Source: an uncultured Clostridia bacterium (lineage in GTDB: Bacteria; Bacillota; Clostridia; TANB77; CAG-508). Taken from it: a stretch of 33,130 nucleotides of DNA. The notes under the pieces were generated by a model, which was given only the letters and a program-made list of their open reading frames with translations, did no database searches and was not told where the DNA came from. The stretch spans positions 1 through 33,130 of the forward strand of contig CAKPRQ010000014.1 of assembly GCA_934182605.1 (NCBI GenBank), written 5' to 3'. A program made the position numbers and the translations under genes. The stretch's first letter is position 1. Each line of letters begins with the position of its first letter. Positions 9,401-16,877 of this stretch are shown one piece after another.

Positions 9401-9811
9401 AAAATCCTCTTGTGCAAATTCTCCGATAATATTATTAAACATAAATTTATCTCGTTCTTTTTTATCTTTTTCTATGCTTTCATCTATTATTTTTTCATAT
9501 TTAGGGTTATAATTAAATTCTAACAAAACAGCTAAAATATGCTCACATTTCTTATAAGAATATAAATTACAATTACAAGTATATCCATAAAGAACTATTC
9601 CATCTTCCCTATCAATTCTAACTTGAACAAGATTTCTTTGTGATATTTTATCCGTCACAACAGCTGATATATTTATAACTTTATAATTCCAAGTTAAATC
9701 TATATTAGTTATCTTTACTCTTCCATTGCTATAAGCATCTTGAGCCTTTTTAGTTTTTACACTTCCCAATTCTTCCTTTATCTCATTTATTAATACCTCT
9801 TTTATAATCAT
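6488..9811 (-). CDS. SNF2-family DEAD/H-like ATPase with N-terminal SWIM zinc finger
   Basis: A 1,107-residue ATP-driven DNA translocase/helicase-like protein. A SWIM finger, CxCx7CxH with Cys79, Cys81, Cys89 and His91, lies near the N terminus. A long middle region (about 130-600) fits the bacterial SNF2-associated domain. The motor follows: DDMGLGKT (663-670), DEAQ (769-772), LTGTPIEN (797 on), and in the second lobe KAGGTGLNL, DPWWN and QATDRAYRIGQ. Bacterial RapA-like/SNF2 proteins remodel DNA-protein complexes; stand-alone forms are common in Firmicutes and some act in defence loci. Here no methylase or nuclease partner adjoins it. The ATG has AAGGAG seven bases upstream. Full length, no damage. 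Confidence 0.93.
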   Translation of the reverse strand: MIIKEVLINEIKEELGSVKTKKAQDAYSNGRVKITNIDLTWNYKVINISAVVTDKISQRNLVQVRIDREDGIVLYGYTCNCNLYSYKKCEHILAVLLEFNYNPKYEKIIDESIEKDKKERDKFMFNNIIGEFAQEDFLYAKSELLEEKETPNLATDIDIVPIIKENKYGDYELSFKLGNKKMYKIKNLQQFYWSYMNKEVYRYGDNLAFKHIEENFTNNSKEFLKFILKYGQAIYFGNETLDSKATYNNTRIPSSNLILKGDVIDEFFNILKEKKYMIELNGQKINLNFVNKEGNIIFNIEEIKTDEYKISLSKEDVKILEGINKIYTISENNVYEYDKEKYKDFFKLVSYFERNEKQDFYFEKDELINFVNNVLPKVRDNVSFDNLSDEVKQQYIPKKLGVKVYLDLTAKADVLASVKFCYDDVEFEPFSEKIPNIPRDKVTESKVLRRFKDDGFSYSKNYESYIMKDEDNIYNFLTDSINYYMENYEVLISEEFKKREIRQPKISALGVRVQNNLLNIDLSGLDFDPKELQDILAKYKLKKKFYRLKNGEFLSLEDNSDLNFIEDLTDGMDVDYSSLAKGKIKLPINRSLYLDKLLDNMKNVEVTEDKAYKDIVINTENGKIDEDIVVPEELEATLRIYQKTGYKWLRVLDKYKFGGILADDMGLGKTLQIIAVILESKKESKEEGKESLPTIVVSPSSLTLNWKNEIEKFAPSLKSMVIRGSLKERKDLINKIQENDVIITSYDLLKRDIDLYIEKNINFRYIIADEAQYIKNSNTQNARSLKDLNGETRFALTGTPIENSLAELWSIFDYIMPGYLFGYAKFKREYETKIVKEQDDDVMKRLKTMIEPFILRRTKKEVLTELPDKTITVMKSEMEGEQEKLYLSYLAQTKQEIMQEIETQGFEKSQIKILSLLTRLRQICCHPSLFIDNYQGESSKLNQALQLIEDAISAGHKILLFSTYTSMFDIIEKKLKEININYYKLIGSTKVDERIKMVDEFNKNPDIKIFLISLKAGGTGLNLTGADFVIHYDPWWNLSAENQATDRAYRIGQKNNVQVYKLITKNSIEEKINELQEKKAALIDNVLDTNQTFINKLSKEDIMSLFA

Positions 9812-9924
9812 TTTAACGCTCCTTAATTCTATGAATTTTTTGTAAAACTTAGGCCTTAATCTTTAAAAAGCTTGCTGAGTTGTTACAATTTTTTTATTAT
9901 TAATTACTTTACCTTTTTTCCTTA

Positions 9925-10659
9925 TTAAAATTCATAATCACTAGTAAATTTCGTTGCTACGTTTTCATAGATATGTTGAAGTTTACAAAAATATGATGTT
10001 ATAATTCTTTTGTCTTCTTTATATGCCTTTAATCCTCTATAATAATCTAACTTAGAATCATCTAGCACAATAAATGGTGTTATATTATTTCTTAGTGCTT
10101 CTTTAAACATCAAAATTCTTCCTATTCTCCCATTAGCGTCTACAAATGGGTGTATAATTTCAAATTTATAATGTAAATCTATAATGTCATTTAAAGTTCT
10201 ATTATCAGCTTTTTCATAATTTTCTATTAAACTATTCATATCTTTCTCTATATCTTTGGGTAAACTTATATTATAATTTACATATTCTAACTTTTGTTTT
10301 CTATACTCACCAAAAGTATTAGTAAAATTAATCTCCTCTTGTGTATTTTTTTTCAAAATTTTATATAATTTTTTAATAAAATCTTGAGATAATGGCATAT
10401 TAATATTATCTAATATATAATCAAATAATACAAAATGATTATATATTTCAAAAATATCATTTAAATTGTACATTTTATTACTTTCAGATATAATTGCATT
10501 TTCATCGTAAATAGTTCTTACATCTGTATCTGATAATGATATACCTGCTAATCTACTTGAATTATATGCAAATTCTAATTGTGAAATATAATAAAAATTA
10601 TTTTTACATTTGTTACTTTTTTGTTCTTGTAGTAAAGTAAAAAAATTAATATTTCCCAT
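9925..10659 (-). CDS. Fic-domain protein (AMPylase-like) lacking the inhibitory glutamate
   Basis: A 244-residue protein with the Fic motif HPFVDANGRIGR (170-181); canonical is HPFx(D/E)GNGRxxR, so one Gly is Ala while the catalytic His and the phosphate-binding NGR are kept. Fic enzymes transfer AMP or related groups from nucleotides to protein hydroxyls. Class II Fic proteins carry an N-terminal inhibitory helix (S/T)xxxE(G/N); here the matching segment YNSSRLAG (32-39) has Ala38 where Glu is expected. The flap region (around EYRKQKLEYVN) looks normal. The ATG at 10659 follows AGAGGTG; an in-frame GTG at 10668 overlaps that site. No antitoxin gene adjoins it. It lies 113 bases before the helicase gene on the same strand. 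Confidence 0.88.
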   Translation of the reverse strand: MGNINFFTLLQEQKSNKCKNNFYYISQLEFAYNSSRLAGISLSDTDVRTIYDENAIISESNKMYNLNDIFEIYNHFVLFDYILDNINMPLSQDFIKKLYKILKKNTQEEINFTNTFGEYRKQKLEYVNYNISLPKDIEKDMNSLIENYEKADNRTLNDIIDLHYKFEIIHPFVDANGRIGRILMFKEALRNNITPFIVLDDSKLDYYRGLKAYKEDKRIITSYFCKLQHIYENVATKFTSDYEF

Positions 10660-10786
10660 AAAATACACCTCTTTTCTATTTTACTACATATTGAAAAAAA
10701 AATCTATAAAAGTATTGATTTTTTTTATTAATTATAATAAAATCTTGTTGTGATTTAGTTGAAAAAAATATATAGGAGGAAATATA

Positions 10787-11287
10787 ATGGAAGAAAAAGA
10801 TAATAAATTTATTATAATTTTGATTATAATAACAATAATGGCAATATCTATTGTAGGATTTATTGTTTGGGGATTTGGTGACTCAAAAAGTGAAGATTTA
10901 CCAAATCAAACACAAATTGCAGAAGACAGTTTACTAACTGGAAATAAATATGTTAATGAAGAAATAAAAGGCTATAGGATTAATACTAGTGGAAAGGTAG
11001 AAGAAACTAAGTATTTCGAAGGTCTTGAAATTAAAATCACTCAATTATCTTCTATAGATAACCGTACTACATTCTTAGGAACTGTTAAGAATACTACTAC
11101 TGAAAAGTTTGAAAGTTCTGATATTGTTTTAATTATTTATGATGATAAGGGACATGAATTAGCTAGAGAAAATATCGGTAATGTTATACAACCTATAGAA
11201 GCTAATCAAGAAGTTGAATTAAATATCTCAATTATAAATGATTATGCTAATGCTTATGATTTTAAATTTGAAAAAGCGACAGAATAA
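10787..11287 (+). CDS. Membrane-anchored extracellular protein with FxLYD-like domain
   Basis: A 166-residue protein: short charged head, one hydrophobic helix (residues 9-29, IIILIIITIMAISIVGFIVWG) and an extracellular part of about 135 residues. The C-terminal 90 residues follow the FxLYD/DUF3426-like beta-sandwich pattern: TFLGTVKNTTTEKFESSDIV, then DDKGHELAR, and a closing FKFEKA. No lipobox Cys is present, so it stays as a type II membrane protein or is cut after the helix. Such domains are common in Firmicute surface proteins of unknown role. AGGAGG lies eight bases before the ATG; a TATAAT at 10733-10738 could be its -10 box but has no good -35. It is a lone gene ended by a shared terminator. 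Confidence 0.7.
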   Translation: MEEKDNKFIIILIIITIMAISIVGFIVWGFGDSKSEDLPNQTQIAEDSLLTGNKYVNEEIKGYRINTSGKVEETKYFEGLEIKITQLSSIDNRTTFLGTVKNTTTEKFESSDIVLIIYDDKGHELARENIGNVIQPIEANQEVELNISIINDYANAYDFKFEKATE

Positions 11288-11350
11288 CTATTTAAGAATA
11301 GCTATATAGCAAGCTTTAGTCAAATACCTACTGAGTTGTTACTAAAAACT

Positions 11351-11386
11351 AAAAGTACTTGTATATTAATATAACAAGTACTTTTT
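11351..11386. terminator. Bidirectional terminator between convergent genes
   Basis: AAAAGTACTTGT (11351-11362) pairs with ACAAGTACTTTT (11374-11385); T runs follow on the plus strand and T-rich sequence on the minus strand. It lies between the FxLYD-like gene and the converging gatD-like gene, and so can serve both. Confidence 0.85.
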
Positions 11387-11388
11387 TG

Positions 11389-12156
11389 TTAATCTTCTTT
11401 TTCTATTTTTCCTAATTTTTTATCTATTAATTCCTTTATTGAATTAAATGATTTTATTTCTATTTCATAATGCTCTACTGGTATTTCTTTTACCTCTAAG
11501 CCTTTTCTAGTTGCTATATCTCCTAAAATACTTTCTGCCCACCATGGATTTTTTACAAAAACAGGTCCTAAAGCATTTGTAAATATTAAATTTTTAACTT
11601 TTGCTCCTTCTGTTTTATTACCATTATTACCATATCCGTATTTAACATTTCCTAAAATATCTAATTCATTTACATCAAAATCTAACATATGTATTTGAGA
11701 ACCTATAATTTCTTGTTTATCATTTATTGAAAAATATATATCATCACCTATTACAGTATTTCTTTCTTTAGAATACATATTAAAGAAATCTAACCCTTTT
11801 ATAATTTTATTATTTTCTAATAACTCTATTTCTTTTCCAAATATACTACCTGTAGTTCCTATTGCAATAATATATTTATTATTTGCTATAAATTTTTCTA
11901 TTTCTCTAATATCATCTCTTAATCTTTCTAAAACTTTTATTGCTACTCTTAACTCTCCTGGACTAAATAATATAATATCTGCTTTTTCATAATCTATCTT
12001 TTCATTAAACCTTTCTATTTTTGTAACATTTAAAGTTAGTCCCATTTTATCAGCAATCTTTCCCAATGCCAAGATATTTCCTCTATCTCCATGGAGATTT
12101 AGAATATCAGGATACATCCACAATATATTTATTGTATTTTCTTCCAAATTATTCAA
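11389..12156 (-). CDS. gatD: GatD-like lipid II amidotransferase subunit lacking catalytic Cys and His
   Basis: GatD is the class I glutaminase that feeds ammonia to MurT for amidation of lipid II D-glutamate. Family marks: YPDILNLHGDRGNI near the N terminus and GYGNNGNKTEGA followed by GPVFVKNPWWAE near the C terminus. The catalytic sites are changed: the normal AICGGYQ is AIGTTGS (98-104, Cys to Gly100), the normal TYLHGP is TNALGP (Leu196 for His), and the usual GGGQDREQ is SPGELRVA. A glutaminase of normal mechanism is therefore unlikely, although the fold is intact over 255 residues. The TTG at 12156 overlaps the murT stop (TTGA) but sits too close to AAGGAG; a TTG at 12147, ten bases from it, may be the true start. 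Confidence 0.82.
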   Translation of the reverse strand: MNNLEENTINILWMYPDILNLHGDRGNILALGKIADKMGLTLNVTKIERFNEKIDYEKADIILFSPGELRVAIKVLERLRDDIREIEKFIANNKYIIAIGTTGSIFGKEIELLENNKIIKGLDFFNMYSKERNTVIGDDIYFSINDKQEIIGSQIHMLDFDVNELDILGNVKYGYGNNGNKTEGAKVKNLIFTNALGPVFVKNPWWAESILGDIATRKGLEVKEIPVEHYEIEIKSFNSIKELIDKKLGKIEKED

Positions 12157-13508
12157 ACTCCTTCTAATAATTTCTTTATTTTTTTATATGGCTTCATTCC
12201 TGTTATTAAATATATATTATCAGTTTGTATATTATCTAATTCATTTATAACTTCTTCAATATTATCTGAATCTATTGTTACTATTTTATTTTTATCTACT
12301 CCAGCATATATCATTCTATTTGTTGTATCGTATGCTACTGATTTCGAAAAACTTATATATTTTTCTACTTCTGTTGCAACTATGTCTTTAAAATTACAAT
12401 CCCAAAAATAGAAAGTGTTTGTATATGTTGGTGGAAAATCTTTTATTTCAAATAGTCCTATTAAAATTGCTTTCATAGATTTATCCTGTGCTATATCATT
12501 TAAAGCATTCTGTAATGTTTCAGGATTTTCTTGTTTCATTCTCATATATTTTATTCTTTTATTTTTATAATAAAATTCTTCTCTTCTTTCATAAGGATTT
12601 ATAAATGTTTTAAATCCCTCTTTTATAGTTTCTACAGGTATTTTGAAATACATGCATACTGCTATATTTAAAGCATAATTATATATATAAAATGGTGTTT
12701 CATAATTTACTTCATATCTTTCATCATCATATTCAAATGTTTTATTCTCATAATCTATATTTCTTACTAATACATTTGGTCTTTTTTGGCTCTCAAATTC
12801 ACAACCTGTACAATAAAAATTTCCTATATTTTCTAAATTAAAATAATTATATTTTATTTTACTAGCACATTTAGGACAAGGTATTGATACTTGAAAAAAG
12901 TCATCTCTTTTAAAAGTTCTTACATTTTGCTCTAAACTATAATATATAACTTGTCCTGCTTTATCTTCTAATCCTTTACTTCTTGGTTCTTCATTATTTA
13001 AAAATAGTGTCATATCTTCTGTTATTACTGAAGCAATTTTTTTATAGATAAAATCTGGATCTCCATTTCTTTGTACTTGGTCTTTTAACAAGTTTGTTAT
13101 ACATAAGTTATTAGCAGGTAAATATTTATGGATTTCTGGCATACTTCTTTCATCTATTTCTAATACCATAAATTCTTTATTAAATTTTCCTGTTAATGTA
13201 GAATTTTTTATTAATAAAGTAGCTATACCACTTAACATGTTTGAACCTTCTAAATTAGTTGCTACTGTCTTACCAGCGTTTCTTAATGAATGTGCAAGCA
13301 TATTTGTAGTACTTGTTTTTCCATTAGTTCCAGTTATCATTATTGCTTTATCATAATCTATATCTTTAAATTTTGATATAAAATTTTTATCTAACATCAA
13401 TGCTACTTTTCCTGTTATCATAGTACCACCATTTTTTCTGAATATTGGTACCATTTTATTTACTATTTTTAATAACCATAATAATGGATAAAATAAAACT
13501 TTGCTCAT
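12153..13508 (-). CDS. murT: MurT-like lipid II isoglutaminyl synthase subunit (divergent)
   Basis: A 451-residue Mur-ligase-type ATPase. P-loop GTNGKTS is at 60-66; a Cys4 zinc ribbon (Cys211, 214, 233, 236) is inserted in the central domain, a hallmark of MurT; a DUF1727-type C-terminal domain follows. With GatD it would convert D-Glu to D-isoglutamine on lipid II at the inner membrane face, using ATP. Several MurT motifs are altered: DQLDR is DQVQR (143-147), and the KNPxG segment reads QENPETLQNA. Asp in FYFWDCNF matches the catalytic Asp region. Divergence in both subunits suggests a changed activity, or a paralogue whose ammonia source differs. It is the middle gene of sortase-murT-gatD and overlaps gatD by four bases. 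Confidence 0.85.
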   Translation of the reverse strand: MSKVLFYPLLWLLKIVNKMVPIFRKNGGTMITGKVALMLDKNFISKFKDIDYDKAIMITGTNGKTSTTNMLAHSLRNAGKTVATNLEGSNMLSGIATLLIKNSTLTGKFNKEFMVLEIDERSMPEIHKYLPANNLCITNLLKDQVQRNGDPDFIYKKIASVITEDMTLFLNNEEPRSKGLEDKAGQVIYYSLEQNVRTFKRDDFFQVSIPCPKCASKIKYNYFNLENIGNFYCTGCEFESQKRPNVLVRNIDYENKTFEYDDERYEVNYETPFYIYNYALNIAVCMYFKIPVETIKEGFKTFINPYERREEFYYKNKRIKYMRMKQENPETLQNALNDIAQDKSMKAILIGLFEIKDFPPTYTNTFYFWDCNFKDIVATEVEKYISFSKSVAYDTTNRMIYAGVDKNKIVTIDSDNIEEVINELDNIQTDNIYLITGMKPYKKIKKLLEGV

Positions 13509-13541
13509 AAAAATGTCATACTCCTTACTATAATATTATAT

Positions 13542-14321
13542 TTATTCTTCAACTTCTATAGCTTTTACTATTCTTCTTTCTTTTAATCCATTTGTACATG
13601 TTATTAAAGTTACCTCTTTTTTTCCATGTGTTATTTGTGATGTTGGTGTAGTATCATTTGATTTTACAACATAATGTGTATATACTTCGTATTTTAATGT
13701 TTTTCCACTCAAATCTGTTATTTCTATAATATCTCCTTTTTCTAATTTATATACTTGACTAAATGCTCTTGTATTTGTATAATTGTGACCTGCAATACAT
13801 AAATTTCCTACTTGATTTGGTTCTGGTCCCCAAAATTTACAAACCGAAACTTTTAGCAATGCATCTGATGTTTCACTTAATATAGGATATTCTAAATCTA
13901 TTGCTGGTATTTTTACAATTCCTACTATATCATATGTTTTTCCGTTTTTAGCTACGTATTGATTGGCTAATGGAGTTAATATTTCAACATTTGGATCTAC
14001 AAAACTTATACTTTCATCTACTGGTATTAATTCAATATCTTCATCTGTTATGTTTGCTTCGTTATTATCTAAATATACTACTACTGTATCATTTATAGTT
14101 GGTGCCATAGTTGTATCTTGTGGCGAACCTGCTACAATTGAATCTAAGATTTCTTGTGCTAATTTTTCATCTTGTATTCCTTGATATTCTCCATATATAT
14201 AATATGAAACCAACATACATACAATAAATACTGAAATAAGAAGATAACCTTTATATGCAACTTTTTTCTTTTTTAATTCAGGTGTCATATATATTTTTCC
14301 TGATATTAATAATTGATTCAT
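13542..14321 (-). CDS. Sortase (class D/E-like transpeptidase)
   Basis: A 259-residue type II membrane protein: cytosolic head rich in Lys, one helix (about 24-43), a linker, then a sortase beta-barrel. Catalytic residues are in place: His179 in CIAGHNYTN, Cys242 in TLITCTN, and Arg in KERRIV (249/250). Sortases cleave a C-terminal sorting motif and join the protein to the cell wall or to pilin subunits. Its class is uncertain; TLITCTN with short loops resembles the class D/E group. AAGGAGGAG precedes the ATG. It leads the operon, 33 bases before murT; because sortase uses lipid II as acceptor and MurT/GatD modify lipid II, the pairing is meaningful. No LPxTG substrate is in the window. Confidence 0.88.
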   Translation of the reverse strand: MNQLLISGKIYMTPELKKKKVAYKGYLLISVFIVCMLVSYYIYGEYQGIQDEKLAQEILDSIVAGSPQDTTMAPTINDTVVVYLDNNEANITDEDIELIPVDESISFVDPNVEILTPLANQYVAKNGKTYDIVGIVKIPAIDLEYPILSETSDALLKVSVCKFWGPEPNQVGNLCIAGHNYTNTRAFSQVYKLEKGDIIEITDLSGKTLKYEVYTHYVVKSNDTTPTSQITHGKKEVTLITCTNGLKERRIVKAIEVEE

Positions 14322-14357
14322 AAAAAACTATCTCCTCCTTCAAAAATAACTAAGTAT

Positions 14358-14363
14358 ATTATA
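14358..14363 (-). promoter_or_regulatory. Probable -10 box of the sortase-murT-gatD operon
   Basis: A perfect TATAAT on the minus strand, about 37 bases before the sortase ATG. The -35 region (TTTAAT-like) is poor, so strength is uncertain. Confidence 0.45.
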
Positions 14364-14481
14364 TCATTTTATATTAAAAATTAAAAGAGATTTTAAAAAA
14401 AATATATAATTTTTAGTTAAAGCTAATGGTGTATTACATAATCACCTGAAAATACTAGTCTAAAATTAAAAATCTCGGCTT

Positions 14482-14580
14482 GTAAAAGAATAGAGAAATT
14501 CTAAAGCTTAATTATGGCACCTTTCCGTTGACACGAACTCTTTCCACAATTAAGTTCAAGAATTTCTAATATTCTTTTAC
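14482..14580 (-). ncRNA. 99-nt rod-shaped structured RNA element
   Basis: The minus strand folds into one long rod: an 11-bp stem, a 2/1-base bulge, a 9-bp stem, a 4/4 internal loop, an 11-bp stem, a symmetric purine-rich 6/6 loop (AAAGAG opposite AAGGUG), a 5-bp stem (UUCGU/ACGGA) and a GUCA tetraloop. Two pairs are G-U on the minus strand and would be A-C mismatches on the plus strand, so the minus strand is the likely RNA. It begins at the last base of the polymerase-like gene's stop codon and lies about 160 bases before the sortase start. No long T run follows at once, so it is more than a simple terminator. I do not recognise a known RNA class. Confidence 0.65.
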
Positions 14581-16043
14581 TACACATTCCTTTTTAATTT
14601 AGATAACTTATGTATCAACAAGTACATTATTGCCACTAAGAATATAGAAAAGTTTGTATATATAAATGTATATCCTGCACAAATACTTATAAAGAAGAAA
14701 CTTGAAAATCCTTCAAATAAAAGTAAAGTTTCTAAATCTAATTTTTTAATATTTCGTAACATTAAATATACAGCTCTTATCCAAAGTGCAATTGGAACTA
14801 TAAACATTGTTAAAAATCCTAATATTCCAAAACTAAATAGAGACATAAGTATATCTTTTTCAATTGCTAAATCCATAGGTTGATTTAAGTATCCTAGTCC
14901 AAATATTTTATATTCAACATCAGCTACTTTATATTTACTAAAATTATATATCATTTGTTTTGCTCTTATATCTGATGGAAGTAGTGAACCATCTACATAT
15001 TTTTCTTTTAGTTTTTGTGTTGCATAAATATTATAATGATTATATTCTGTTCTAGCATCAAATTTTTCAGAGCCTTCTGGAATTTCTTCAACTTTTAATT
15101 CACTATACTGTTCTTCCCAATTTATAGACGAAGCATCCATATTTTTATAAGCTGTATCTACTGCTCCTTGTAAACTCATATTATAATATGTTGGTGTTTT
15201 TGTATATAACAAAAATATTCCTGCTAAAATTATTATTGAAAATACTATATTAATAATGCTACTTTTTTCTTTATTTTTTATTGCAAAAAATGTACTTAAT
15301 ACTACATAAGATAAAACTATAATTATGCACATAAATAATGTTACTTTTGTACCTATTAAGCATAATATAATAATTGGCATTAAAATACATAATTTAAGTA
15401 GTATTTGTATCTTTTTATTTTCAGTTTTATAACTTAATAGATAATAAATTATAAACGGTAAGCATATGGATAAAGCGTGTCCAAATATTTGACCTGAATC
15501 TAACCACCCTTTAAATCCTAATTTATATGCATCTGAATATTCATAAGTTTTCCCAGAAGTTCCTGTTATTATTGCTATTAATATTGTTATACAATATATT
15601 ATAAAGGTTGCTACTAAAGTTTTCTTTAATCTAACTATAAACTCTTCCTTATTCTCACTTTTAAAATACATATAATCGAATATTATATATAATACTAACA
15701 TATATCCTATATTTATCATGAATCTCAATTCATGTAATATTATTGAAAAATCTGTACTTATTCTGTTTAATATTATTAAATGCCCTATAGTTAGAATTCC
15801 ATATAATACATATAATATTGTCCATTTTTTTCTTTCATCTTTATCTATTAAATATATAATTACACCTATACCAAACACTACTATTGGTTTTACATATGTA
15901 GAAATCCCTACTGGAATTAAATTTCTTATATCTAAAAATGATAGTATATCAAATAATGGTTGAAGCAATAAAAATATTAACATTATATTTATAATGTTTT
16001 TATTATTTATTTTATTTCTAATTTTTTCAATATTTTTTACCAC
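14580..16043 (-). CDS. O-antigen polymerase/ligase-like membrane protein (Wzy/WaaL type)
   Basis: A polytopic protein of about 487 residues with ten or more membrane helices and one large outside loop (about residues 285-385, soluble and rich in Glu/Lys/Tyr), the layout of Wzy polymerases and WaaL-type ligases. The opening LLQPLFDILSF and the periplasmic-type loop before helix pair GYLNQPMDL fit Firmicute O-antigen ligase family members. It would polymerise lipid-linked repeat units or transfer the glycan on the outer face. The GTG at 16043 is preferred, eight bases after AAAGGG; a TTG at 16049 is too close. It is the last gene of the polysaccharide operon, followed directly by the structured RNA. 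Confidence 0.75.
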   Translation of the reverse strand: MVKNIEKIRNKINNKNIINIMLIFLLLQPLFDILSFLDIRNLIPVGISTYVKPIVVFGIGVIIYLIDKDERKKWTILYVLYGILTIGHLIILNRISTDFSIILHELRFMINIGYMLVLYIIFDYMYFKSENKEEFIVRLKKTLVATFIIYCITILIAIITGTSGKTYEYSDAYKLGFKGWLDSGQIFGHALSICLPFIIYYLLSYKTENKKIQILLKLCILMPIIILCLIGTKVTLFMCIIIVLSYVVLSTFFAIKNKEKSSIINIVFSIIILAGIFLLYTKTPTYYNMSLQGAVDTAYKNMDASSINWEEQYSELKVEEIPEGSEKFDARTEYNHYNIYATQKLKEKYVDGSLLPSDIRAKQMIYNFSKYKVADVEYKIFGLGYLNQPMDLAIEKDILMSLFSFGILGFLTMFIVPIALWIRAVYLMLRNIKKLDLETLLLFEGFSSFFFISICAGYTFIYTNFSIFLVAIMYLLIHKLSKLKRNV

Positions 16044-16076
16044 GAACAAAACCCTTTCTATTATTAATTTAATATT

Positions 16077-16877
16077 CTAATATGGTAACAAAAACCTTAA
16101 AGCAAATTTATATAAAGGTTTATTTTTAGAAACATTTACTCTATTTACTATAAAATCATTATCACTTCTTGTTGCTTTCTTATTATCTCTTAATGTAAAT
16201 GCTAACTTAACATTATTATTTTTTAAAACCTCTATAAAGTCATCATTATATGCTCCAAATGGATATGCTACATATTCAACACTTTCAAATTCGTTCATTT
16301 CTTTAAAATCTTCAGCTATTTCTTCTCTACTCATTGTTTCTAATTTTCCAACAATATGCATATTATATGTATGTGAAGCAAATTCTATATTAGGAAATTC
16401 CTCTTTTGTTTTTTTAATCAAATCTAATCCCATATAAGTTTGTAAATTTCCACTCCATTCTTCTGTTACTTCTTTATTAGAAAATTTTCCAATTATAAAT
16501 TCTGTTGCGTTTATATTATACTTTTTCAAAATTGGGAAAGCATATTCGTAATTAGATAATAATCCATCATCAAATGTAACTAAAACACTATTAAATGGAA
16601 CATCTAATTCACCTTTTTTCCACTTATAAAATTCTTCTAATGTTAAAGTTTTAAAATTAAAATCATGCAAAAATTTCATTTGTTGTTCAAAATTTTCTAC
16701 CGAAATTGCCCAGTCTTTTCCAGTAGCAGCAGCATCAATTTCTTCTTGTTTAACTACATTATGATAACAAAGAACTGTAACTTTCGGTTCCTTATATATA
16801 ATTTTTATAGCTATTATACTTATTATTATTAAAATAATTAATAAACTCACAAATATTAATATATATATTTTAATCAT
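16077..16877 (-). CDS. Membrane-anchored polysaccharide deacetylase (NodB-type)
   Basis: A 266-residue protein with an N-terminal membrane helix (about 4-27) and an outside catalytic domain. TFDDG (101-105) gives the catalytic base and metal-binding Asp; SHTYNMH (168-174) provides the His ligands as in YxkH-like Firmicute deacetylases; YPFGAYND is the third motif. It removes acetyl groups from amino-sugars, here probably of the nascent surface glycan. It overlaps the end of the upstream glycosyltransferase gene by eight bases, so translation is coupled. Late in the operon and extracytoplasmic, it probably acts after flipping. Confidence 0.87.
   Translation of the reverse strand: MIKIYILIFVSLLIILIIISIIAIKIIYKEPKVTVLCYHNVVKQEEIDAAATGKDWAISVENFEQQMKFLHDFNFKTLTLEEFYKWKKGELDVPFNSVLVTFDDGLLSNYEYAFPILKKYNINATEFIIGKFSNKEVTEEWSGNLQTYMGLDLIKKTKEEFPNIEFASHTYNMHIVGKLETMSREEIAEDFKEMNEFESVEYVAYPFGAYNDDFIEVLKNNNVKLAFTLRDNKKATRSDNDFIVNRVNVSKNKPLYKFALRFLLPY

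Noticed and set aside
9875..11342. Shared 12-mer CTGAGTTGTTAC at 9875-9886 and 11331-11342
   Set aside because: In 33 kb several 12-base matches are expected by chance, and the flanks do not align.
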